A stretch of DNA of 8,049 nucleotides from Promethearchaeota archaeon (GTDB taxonomy: Archaea; Asgardarchaeota; Lokiarchaeia; Sigynarchaeales; SOKP01), in assembly GCA_016839845.1 (NCBI GenBank), contig JAEOTL010000484.1:1-8049 (forward strand), in the 5' to 3' direction. The notes beneath the pieces were generated by a model that saw only the letters and a program-made list of their open reading frames with translations, was not told the DNA's origin and did no database searches. Below are positions 1 to 5,617 of the stretch, piece by piece (position 1 is the first letter of the stretch; each line of letters opens with the position of its first letter). Both the position numbers and the translations under genes were made by a program.

Positions 1-1
1 C

Positions 2-985
2 AGAATAGCCTATGCAATTCATAAGGTATCTATCTCTTTAGAAGATATACCTCTTTTTCCACCAAAAGGTAATTTGAGACCCCTTAAGGGCGATCCTTTA
101 AATAAAAAGAATTTTTCTTTTGCTACAGGTGATACTTTTGCTACATTGGAACTCTCTGATGCCCCTTTGCAACCTTGGATAGAAAAAAAAGAGAATATCC
201 CTGAGGGAAAATTAGGTGCATTTTGGTTAAAAAGTGCTAAATTTAATTATAAATTTTACATCAAAATTTATCTCCCCCCAAATTACAATCCCTCAACCGA
301 GCCTTATGGTAGTTTGTTTCTTTTTGATGGTTATTTCTATACTAACTTAAATCGAATCCCAACACCTACCATACTAGACAACTTGATATTTTCCAAAAAG
401 ATTCCCCCTATTATCACTGTTTTCATTTGCAACCAAACGGCATCTCGAAACAAAGAACTGCATACAAATCCCGATTTTGCTCATTTTGTAGCCGAAGAAC
501 TTCTCCCACATCTCAAAAAGAAATACAACTTATCGGAAAATCCAGAAAAGACTATTGTGGGAGGTTTAAGCCTCGGAGGATTGACAGGTTCTTATCTTGG
601 CCTAAAATATCCAGATAAATTTGGAAAAATCCTTTCTCAATCAGCTCCCTACTGGGTGCCTGAAACCGATGACTTACGAAGGGGATTTCCTCCTAAATTC
701 CTGAAAATTGATCCTCATTTTCAGAACTGGCAATATTTGATAGGGGAATATGTGAAAAAAGAGAAACTTCCTCTTGACTTTTATATAGAAATTGGTGTTT
801 ATGAACCCAGGGAAGCAGTATATGGTGGTCCAGGTCATTTCTTCTCAAACCGTCACTTTCGGGATGTGTTATTAAGTAAAGGATATACAGTTAAATATGT
901 AGAATTTATTGGAGCGCATGATTTTATCTGCTGGAGAGGAACACTCGCAGATGGCCTAATGTACCTTATTGGTAACCGTTCGTAA
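2..985 (+). CDS. fes: Enterochelin esterase (Fes-type), 5'-truncated by the window
   Basis: An alpha/beta-hydrolase that in its family hydrolyses ferric enterobactin-type siderophores in the cytoplasm so iron can be released. The frame is open to the left edge, so the start is outside the window; 327 residues are visible. The first in-window start-like codon, TTG at 74, is unlikely because the residues before it continue in the same style. Matches to my memory of E. coli Fes include a DPLN motif, an APLQPW motif, an NPDF...EELLP helix, the nucleophile elbow GLSLGG (Ser codon 569-571), the LSQSAPYW strand, and a C-terminal AHDFICWRG with the catalytic His at 917-919. Glu at 788-790 is the likely acid by position. 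The missing part should be most of the N-terminal Fes domain. No siderophore synthesis or uptake gene is visible beside it. A general esterase role is the alternative. The gene ends with TAA and is convergent with the next gene. Confidence 0.85.
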   Translation, partial: RIAYAIHKVSISLEDIPLFPPKGNLRPLKGDPLNKKNFSFATGDTFATLELSDAPLQPWIEKKENIPEGKLGAFWLKSAKFNYKFYIKIYLPPNYNPSTEPYGSLFLFDGYFYTNLNRIPTPTILDNLIFSKKIPPIITVFICNQTASRNKELHTNPDFAHFVAEELLPHLKKKYNLSENPEKTIVGGLSLGGLTGSYLGLKYPDKFGKILSQSAPYWVPETDDLRRGFPPKFLKIDPHFQNWQYLIGEYVKKEKLPLDFYIEIGVYEPREAVYGGPGHFFSNRHFRDVLLSKGYTVKYVEFIGAHDFICWRGTLADGLMYLIGNRS

Positions 986-1013
986 TTTATTGTACTTTTA
1001 GAGCCCAAAAGAA

Positions 1014-1042
1014 ACTCAAATATCAACCCTTTTTTTTTGAGT
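1014..1042 (+). terminator. Putative terminator of the esterase gene
   Basis: A run of nine T lies at 1030-1038, about 45 bases after the esterase stop. It is framed by a 7-bp inverted repeat, ACTCAAA at 1014-1020 and TTTGAGT at 1036-1042, which shares its last T residues with the run. Archaeal termination depends mainly on the T-run, so the run alone could suffice. Confidence 0.45.
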
Positions 1043-1087
1043 GAAATTTCCATTGAAAAACCAGAACGCTAAATTCATTAATTTAAT

Positions 1088-1669
1088 TCAATTTCTAGTT
1101 TTAAAATTATTAAATTTCTTTAAAATCATTTTTGCTACATCTCTTTCGCTTAAATTAGTGTTTTCTATCTTGAGATAATTATGCTGAAAGAAAAATGGGT
1201 AAGTGTCATTCGAGTTCATAACCCACTGTTTCTCCATACTAAGTAAACCCTTCTCTGATCTCGTCGTATCTCGCTTTGAAGGTTTTAAATCCATTCGCAG
1301 TTTTCCTTTATTTCTTTTTAATCGTTCTTCTAAAGACGCTTCTAATTCAATATAATACACATTGGCTCCTTGCTCTCTAAAGATGTTTGTTATCATTTCG
1401 AGATATTTTCTATCGCTATCATCATTGAAGGCAGCTACAAATGTGAAAATTAATCCAGATATATTACTTGTGGCAACCTCCTCAAATATACGACGACGGA
1501 ATTCCTCATTCAAAATATGAAACTTTTCTGAACCATATTCAAAAAAATTGAGGACGAGGTCTATAGTCATATGATTATGAAATAGCCTAAATCCTGTAAG
1601 CTCTGCAAGTTCCAATCCGACCGCCATTTTCCCTACAGCAGGGGGCCCTATAATAATAACTAATTGCAT
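1088..1669 (-). CDS. P-loop NTPase, small-molecule-kinase-like (AAA_33/shikimate-kinase-like fold)
   Basis: A 193-residue predicted cytoplasmic P-loop kinase-like protein of unknown substrate. Right at the N-terminus is a beta strand followed by GPPAVGKM (residues 8-15), a Walker A loop in which Met replaces the usual Ser/Thr after Lys. From memory, this GPPAVGKM form followed by an FHNHMT motif (here 30-35) is a recurring signature of a family loosely annotated as shikimate kinase or AAA family ATPase. A central strand near FTFVAAFND and an Arg/Lys-rich lid-like stretch around residues 115-135 fit the nucleotide-kinase fold. I chose ATG at 1669 because it puts the first strand directly at the N-terminus, as in relatives. 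A TTG at 1702 would add 11 charged residues and has no ribosome-binding site. Shikimate kinase activity itself is not supported. The gene has its own TA-rich upstream region. Confidence 0.75.
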   Translation of the reverse strand: MQLVIIIGPPAVGKMAVGLELAELTGFRLFHNHMTIDLVLNFFEYGSEKFHILNEEFRRRIFEEVATSNISGLIFTFVAAFNDDSDRKYLEMITNIFREQGANVYYIELEASLEERLKRNKGKLRMDLKPSKRDTTRSEKGLLSMEKQWVMNSNDTYPFFFQHNYLKIENTNLSERDVAKMILKKFNNFKTRN

Positions 1670-1730
1670 TTTCGCTTTTTTTTCTTCCACAGATAACGCC
1701 AAAAAATAGTATTAAAACTAGGTGATAATT

Positions 1731-1760
1731 ACAAGGTATTATAATATTAAATTATATTGG
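1731..1760 (-). promoter_or_regulatory. TA-rich putative promoter of the P-loop kinase gene
   Basis: On the minus strand this stretch is almost pure A/T and contains overlapping TATA-like words (TATAATTTAATATTATAA). It sits about 65-90 bases before the ATG at 1669. A TATA box here would start transcription near 1705-1720. The composition is suggestive only. Confidence 0.3.
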
Positions 1761-1794
1761 TTAGAAGTCATTTTCAGGATTAGCTTCTACACAC

Positions 1795-2295
1795 CTATTG
1801 GGGCTCTAAATAGGGAAGTAACTTGATTTCCATTGAAGTTCCTGTAGCTTTAATTAACTTCTGGAAATCTTTTCCCGGAATTTGAAGTGTTTCCGTATTA
1901 ACATTTGGATGGCAACAAATTTCATCCGCATCCCAGATTTCTTTATCAACTATGAAAATTACTTTATTTTCTGTATCATTAACTAAACCAATGGGAGAAA
2001 CAGCACCGGGGGTAATTCCTAATGTCTCTAACAAATCTTCAGCTCCTGCAAAACGTATTTTAGGGGCACCTACCGATCGACGGAATTGATTTAAATCTAA
2101 CCGTTTATCATAAGGGATCGTAACTAGATATAACTGACCGGTTTTTTTATTTTTAAGAAAAAGATTTTTACAATGGGCACCAGGTATATGTCCGGAATGT
2201 TCCTTTGCCTCAGGGACTGTAAAAACTGCTTTATGGGTATGTAGAATATAGTTTATATTGTGATCCACTAACCATCGTTTTAGAGAATCTTTCAT
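1795..2295 (-). CDS. proX: Aminoacyl-tRNA deacylase, ProX/PrdX type of the YbaK family
   Basis: A 166-residue free-standing trans-editing enzyme. Family members hydrolyse mischarged tRNA, typically Ala-tRNA(Pro), after release by prolyl-tRNA synthetase, and act in the cytosol. The protein covers one full YbaK/ProRS-INS-like domain: an N-terminal helix and TxxAVFTVPEA motif (about 20-30), the conserved HCKNLFLK strand with Lys43-Asn44 at the position of the essential Lys of ProXp-ala, the GAVSPIGLVND glycine-rich loop (97-107), and the late CCHPN motif (127-131) that helps form the pocket. Length is normal for the stand-alone family. ATG at 2295 follows a GAGAAG and a close TATA-like word. It is 74 bp downstream of the polyferredoxin gene but separated by T-runs, so it is probably a separate unit. 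Specificity (Ala versus Cys on tRNA-Pro) cannot be fixed by reading; the PrdX-like length and motifs favour Ala. Confidence 0.9.
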   Translation of the reverse strand: MKDSLKRWLVDHNINYILHTHKAVFTVPEAKEHSGHIPGAHCKNLFLKNKKTGQLYLVTIPYDKRLDLNQFRRSVGAPKIRFAGAEDLLETLGITPGAVSPIGLVNDTENKVIFIVDKEIWDADEICCHPNVNTETLQIPGKDFQKLIKATGTSMEIKLLPYLEPQ

Positions 2296-2313
2296 ATCTT
2301 CTCAATTAATTAT

Positions 2314-2323
2314 AATTTATATT
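2314..2323 (-). promoter_or_regulatory. TATA-like box just upstream of proX
   Basis: The minus strand reads TATAAATT here, centred about 23 bases before the ATG at 2295. With the usual archaeal spacing of 25-27 bases, transcription would start at or within a few bases of the ATG, giving a leaderless or nearly leaderless message. Confidence 0.35.
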
Positions 2324-2345
2324 GAAGTTTGAGGTAATAAATATT

Positions 2346-2364
2346 AAAAAAAGCAACAAAAAAA
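2346..2364 (-). terminator. Double T-run terminator after the polyferredoxin gene
   Basis: Reading the minus strand just past the stop codon, there are two runs of seven T (2358-2364 and 2346-2352), the first beginning 6 bases beyond the stop. Clustered T-runs are the usual archaeal termination signal. This would separate the ferredoxin transcript from proX. Confidence 0.5.
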
Positions 2365-2369
2365 TAGGG

Positions 2370-3140
2370 TTAGGATTCTTCTTCGAGTCCCTCTCTTCCA
2401 AGTAACCTTAATACAGCATCAGTGAGTTTATTTTGACTTCTGGAAATAATACCCTTGATTTTACCTTCTTTGCCGAGGACTCGTAGCATAACACCGTTCC
2501 AAATTGAAGAGGGGTCTCCTTTAACTTTCATAAACCTATCCCGGTGGACTTCAACACTTATATTGTCATAATTTTGAGCTGCTTCTGAACACTTATAGCA
2601 TAGGATGCACAGATCCTTGTCAACTTCAATCTCAGAATCTTTTCGAGACAATGCTCCTACAGCACATTCTTCACAGTAGGTATCGATTACTTTTTTATCT
2701 TTTTCAGTAGACGTGAATGTTATTGATCCTTCTACAATCTTTCGAACCTCTCGTCCATCTTCCATTGTTCGTTCTTCTGAATCAAATTCAGGTAATGAAC
2801 CATTTTCTACCAAATTAATTTTATGTTCCCCATTGAGCAGTAGTTCTAAAGCGTGAGTTGGACAGCACCAATCGCAGGTTCCACACCAAACACACTTCTC
2901 TGTGTCAACAACGATTTTTTTATCGGATTCCATTTTCATTTCTATAGGTGTGCCAATTGCAGTTCTTTTTAATGGCTCATCGTAAATCGAAATGGTAACA
3001 GGACATACTCTATGGCAGAATCCACACTCAACACATTTACTCTCATCATACTTTAATACTTGGATTTGATCCAATAGTTTAAACTCATAGTGAGTAATAT
3101 TCTCGTCAATTTCAACTGCATGCTTTAATGGAAGTGACAT
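2370..3140 (-). CDS. Polyferredoxin-like 4Fe-4S protein with three predicted clusters
   Basis: A 256-residue soluble iron-sulfur protein, presumably an electron carrier or a small redox subunit. The N-terminal half holds two complete CxxCxxCxxxCP motifs: C36/C39/C42/C46 and C83/C86/C89/C93 (C92 is extra), separated by a 36-residue spacer, giving two clusters. The C-terminal half has C159-AVGAL, which looks like the end of a lost motif, and C178/C181/C184, whose fourth Cys is replaced (SEAAQ). In the standard double-cluster fold those four Cys hold one cluster, so three clusters are predicted. A tail of about 50 residues (205-256) carries no Cys and contains a short internal repeat. Organisation recalls FwdF- or MvhB-type polyferredoxins, but no hydrogenase, formylmethanofuran or heterodisulfide reductase gene is next to it, so the partner is unknown. 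ATG at 3140 follows an AAGGA (3147-3151) with a 6-base spacer. Confidence 0.85.
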   Translation of the reverse strand: MSLPLKHAVEIDENITHYEFKLLDQIQVLKYDESKCVECGFCHRVCPVTISIYDEPLKRTAIGTPIEMKMESDKKIVVDTEKCVWCGTCDWCCPTHALELLLNGEHKINLVENGSLPEFDSEERTMEDGREVRKIVEGSITFTSTEKDKKVIDTYCEECAVGALSRKDSEIEVDKDLCILCYKCSEAAQNYDNISVEVHRDRFMKVKGDPSSIWNGVMLRVLGKEGKIKGIISRSQNKLTDAVLRLLGREGLEEES

Positions 3141-3146
3141 GATTGT

Positions 3147-3184
3147 TCCTTGTTTTTTTGATTTTTTTGCTAATAATATTAAAT
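3147..3184 (-). promoter_or_regulatory. Promoter and ribosome-binding site of the polyferredoxin gene
   Basis: On the minus strand ATTTAATATT (3175-3184) is TATA-like and centred about 40 bases before the ATG. Transcription would then start near 3153, just before the AAGGA Shine-Dalgarno sequence at 3147-3151. The spacing of both elements is consistent with a short leader. Confidence 0.4.
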
Positions 3185-3315
3185 AATCTTGAAGAAATAA
3201 AAAAACTTTTACTTATTCTCAAAAATTTGCTGATCTCTATGGATTGAAAATTTGTTATAAAATCATCTTGGAATAAATCTCATAAACACTCGTGAATAAC
3301 CTCAGCAATGCAATA

Positions 3316-3330
3316 ATTTTATATTAAAAC
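3316..3330 (+). promoter_or_regulatory. TATA box of the methyltransferase gene
   Basis: TTTTATATTAAAA is close to the archaeal TATA consensus and is centred about 40 bases before the chosen ATG at 3362. It predicts a start of transcription near 3348 and a leader of about 14 bases that would include the GGTG at 3350-3353. Confidence 0.5.
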
Positions 3331-3361
3331 TTGTCATCAAGAACAATATGGTGTGAAATAT

Positions 3362-4183
3362 ATGAACAACAAGAAAGAAAAAGTGGAAGAGTATTTTGAT
3401 AAATATGCAAAAATATACAACTCAGGGAAGTATCCTTCAGTTATGAATACTAATCCCAGATCAGCTATGGGTTTTGCTGATGATATTACATGGCATTTTA
3501 TGCTTAAATACATCCCAAAGAATAAAGACATCAATATATTGGATGCTGGGGCAGGGGATGGAGACTGGACACAAAAATTCATTGAACAAGGATATAAACA
3601 TATCACCCTATTAGATATTTCAGAAAAAATGTTAGATGAAGCAAAAAATCGATTATCAAAACTAGAAGAGAAATTTGAAGCTCAATATATCAAAGGAAAT
3701 ATAATCGATATGAAAGAGTTGGAATCCAACATGTTTGATTATGTGTTTTCTCAATATGATGCAGTTTCTTTTTGTTTGAAACCGAAACTAGCGATAAAAG
3801 AATTAGCGAGAGTTGTCAAAGAACATGGATACGTCAGTGTTACTTTAGATACTAAATTTCGAAGAGTTCCTGAATATATTGAATCGAATTATATAGAAGA
3901 AGCAAAAATTCTTCTTAATACTAATATATCGAATGAATTTGACTTTCCTCAATACAATCTAGAATGGGAAGAGTTAGCAGAATGTTTTGAAGCTGCAAAT
4001 CTAGAAGTTATTGAGGTTGTGGGTGCGCCTGTTTTTATGCATCAAATAAAACCTGAAATATTACAGAAATTAGAAACAAATCCTCAAACTAGAAATGAAC
4101 TTCTGAAGTTGGAGTTAGAACATTGCACTAATAGATCTTTGGTAAATTTTGCGGGCCATCTTCAAATGATAGGAAAAAAATAG
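3362..4183 (+). CDS. Class I SAM-dependent methyltransferase (Methyltransf_11/25 type)
   Basis: A 273-residue cytoplasmic methyltransferase of unknown substrate. The Rossmann core is clear: motif I ILDAGAGDG (about 59-67) binds SAM, the acidic end of strand 2 is LLDIS (Asp85), GNIID (112-116) is the strand-3 acidic loop, and FDYVFSQYDAVSF is strand 4, followed by a helix with KELARVVKEHGYVSVTL. The region after about residue 165 departs from the core and should form the substrate lid. The C-terminal pattern (LELEHC...SLVNFAGHLQMIGKK) is one I recall from many uncharacterised bacterial and archaeal methyltransferases. ATG at 3362 is preferred because GGTG at 3350-3353 lies 8 bases upstream; a GTG at 3353 in the same frame would overlap that site. 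The gene is divergent from the polyferredoxin and convergent, 14 bp apart, with the YdhR-like gene. Confidence 0.85.
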   Translation: MNNKKEKVEEYFDKYAKIYNSGKYPSVMNTNPRSAMGFADDITWHFMLKYIPKNKDINILDAGAGDGDWTQKFIEQGYKHITLLDISEKMLDEAKNRLSKLEEKFEAQYIKGNIIDMKELESNMFDYVFSQYDAVSFCLKPKLAIKELARVVKEHGYVSVTLDTKFRRVPEYIESNYIEEAKILLNTNISNEFDFPQYNLEWEELAECFEAANLEVIEVVGAPVFMHQIKPEILQKLETNPQTRNELLKLELEHCTNRSLVNFAGHLQMIGKK

Positions 4184-4197
4184 AAAATTTAGTATCT

Positions 4198-4482
4198 TTA
4201 CCTTAAAAGGCTAGAAACATTAAAGATTTTAATTTCTGGATCATCTTGGAATTGATAGGCATCTGCTGTACTTTTGGAGAGCTCTGAATTCTTGAAAGCA
4301 TCAAGACTTTCTTTGGAGTCAAAAATATACACACCCCCAACACGATCAGAATCAGTATCGGAGATATAATATTTTTGAACTAATCCCTTTACTTCTTTAA
4401 AAAGCTCTCGTCTGGTGTTAGATACTTTTATTAGCTCATCTAATGGTAATCCTGGTCTAAATAATAAGATATAAACTTCCAT
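4198..4482 (-). CDS. YdhR-like monooxygenase-fold protein (dimeric alpha-beta barrel)
   Basis: A 94-residue protein resembling the YdhR family, small homodimeric ferredoxin-fold proteins called putative monooxygenases, some of which act without a cofactor on aromatic compounds. An N-terminal strand (EVYILLFRPG), an amphipathic helix (13-35), a strand with KYYISD, the family-typical GGVYIF strand (49-54), a second helix (57-67), and a final EIKIFNVSSLL strand recall E. coli YdhR (GGIYLF and KVFDVNEPL in my memory of it). Length matches. It lies 103 bp downstream of the dehydrogenase on the same strand and could be read from the same message or from its own start region; no strong TATA word was seen. 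A GAGATGAT is just before the ATG. Actual catalysis is unproven; members of this fold are often of unknown function. Confidence 0.7.
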   Translation of the reverse strand: MEVYILLFRPGLPLDELIKVSNTRRELFKEVKGLVQKYYISDTDSDRVGGVYIFDSKESLDAFKNSELSKSTADAYQFQDDPEIKIFNVSSLLR

Positions 4483-4585
4483 AAAATCATCTCTAAATAA
4501 TATGGTTAAACTTTCCTAATATAATCTGTTAACTATCAAATAAAATGATTAATAATTTTTTGTAAGAAAAACTCATATTTGGGAC

Positions 4586-5581
4586 CTATTCCCACGGATT
4601 TATTAATACTTTTACAGCCTCTCCACTGAAAAATGCTTTAAAAGCTTTGGAAGCATCATCAATGTTGAATTTGTGTGTGATCATCTGTTCTGCTGGAAGT
4701 CCATCTCGAATTAACTCGATGATTTCGGGATGCTCAGATGGTATCATTCCCCAGCTCCCAATTACCGTTAGTTCCTTTAATATAAAATGAGTAAGGACAC
4801 TAATAGTCATCTTTTCAGATTTAATACCCAGAAATGCGACGCGACCTCCTGGTTTTACAGTATTTAAACATTGGATCTGAGCCTCCTCCATTCCAGAACA
4901 TTCAATTGCCACATCAATACCTCTTTTATCGGTTAAATTTTGTACTCTTTTCCGCACATTTTCTCGTTTTAAGTTGATAATATTCTCGACGTTATATTGT
5001 AGTACATGCTCTAAACGAATATCATTTAAATCAACGGCTATAACGCGAGCACCAAGGAACTTTGATATCATAGCAGCTGCCACACCAATTGGGCCAACAC
5101 CAGTAATCAAGACTGTGTCATTTTCATTTACATTTAATCGTTTAATCGCTCGGTAGGGCGTCCCCAAGCAGTCATCAATTAGAGCTCCCGTTTCAAATGA
5201 CATATCCTCAGGAATAGGCAAACAGCAATCCTCTCGTACTAATACAAATTGAGAATGATTCCCGGGATATCTCTGCTGTGTTAATGGATTATAGCAGTGA
5301 TACCACACCCCAGACAAACATGCAGGGCAATTATGGCAAGGATAATAAATTGTGGGATAAATTGAAACGCGGTCACCCTTTTTCACTAATTTAGCATTGT
5401 CAGTCTCCCAAATTATCCCCGATGCCTCATGACCTGAATTGCTTTCTATTGCATTTTTACCGTGATAGGAAGTATATTCCGTGCCGCAAATCGCCGAGGA
5501 AATTATCTTTACGACAACTAGGTCGTCTTTAGGTGTTGGTTCAGGAAGATCGATAATTTCCACTTCCTGATTTCCGAGCAT
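4586..5581 (-). CDS. Zinc-dependent alcohol dehydrogenase, MDR family
   Basis: A medium-chain dehydrogenase/reductase oxidising an alcohol (or polyol) with NAD(H). Residues counted from the ATG: catalytic zinc ligands C32 (in CGTE), H51-E52 (GHEASG) and an acidic pair D136-D137; structural zinc C82, C85, C88, C96; Rossmann loop GVGPIG (161-166); and D184 after strand 2, which favours NAD over NADP. The C-terminal GSWG loop is typical. Sequence style is nearest to threonine/sorbitol/galactitol-type dehydrogenases, but the substrate is not decidable. From ATG 5581 the protein (331 aa) lacks the beginning of the first strand. The frame runs back through K-T-V-H to an ATT at 5594-5596, giving the MDR-typical start [M]KTVHMLG, with AGAGG upstream, so the true start may be ATT at 5596 (336 aa). 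It follows the 453-residue gene by 21-36 bp, suggesting co-transcription. Confidence 0.9.
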   Translation of the reverse strand: MLGNQEVEIIDLPEPTPKDDLVVVKIISSAICGTEYTSYHGKNAIESNSGHEASGIIWETDNAKLVKKGDRVSIYPTIYYPCHNCPACLSGVWYHCYNPLTQQRYPGNHSQFVLVREDCCLPIPEDMSFETGALIDDCLGTPYRAIKRLNVNENDTVLITGVGPIGVAAAMISKFLGARVIAVDLNDIRLEHVLQYNVENIINLKRENVRKRVQNLTDKRGIDVAIECSGMEEAQIQCLNTVKPGGRVAFLGIKSEKMTISVLTHFILKELTVIGSWGMIPSEHPEIIELIRDGLPAEQMITHKFNIDDASKAFKAFFSGEAVKVLINPWE

Positions 5582-5607
5582 ATGAACAGTTTTAATTCTA
5601 AATCAAA

Positions 5608-5613
5608 CCTCTT
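5608..5613 (-). promoter_or_regulatory. Shine-Dalgarno sequence of the MDR dehydrogenase gene
   Basis: The minus strand reads AAGAGG here, between the stop of the upstream gene and the dehydrogenase. It is 11 bases before the in-frame ATT at 5596 and 26 bases before the ATG at 5581. The distance to the ATG is too long for normal use, so this site favours the ATT start. Confidence 0.4.
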
Positions 5614-5617
5614 AAAT

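Noticed and set aside
427..618. A 63-codon Arg/Ser-rich open frame inside the esterase gene
   Set aside because: It overlaps the nucleophile region of the esterase in another frame and has no sign of its own.
1762..1789. Inverted repeat TAGAAG...CTTCTA just after the proX stop
   Set aside because: The stem is only 6 bp, A/T-rich, with a 16-base loop and no T-run behind it on the minus strand, so a terminator or regulator cannot be supported.
3348..3356. ATG at 3348 as the methyltransferase start
   Set aside because: It is in a different frame and meets a TGA after one further codon.
3337..3606. An 89-codon minus-strand open frame with hydrophobic stretches, overlapping the methyltransferase start
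   Set aside because: It is antisense to the clear SAM-binding region of the methyltransferase; the hydrophobic look comes from reading A-rich coding sequence on the other strand.
4174..4180. Seven-T run on the minus strand past the YdhR-like gene, as a terminator
   Set aside because: It is the Lys-Lys codon pair at the end of the methyltransferase gene. It might help termination, but it is explained by coding sequence.
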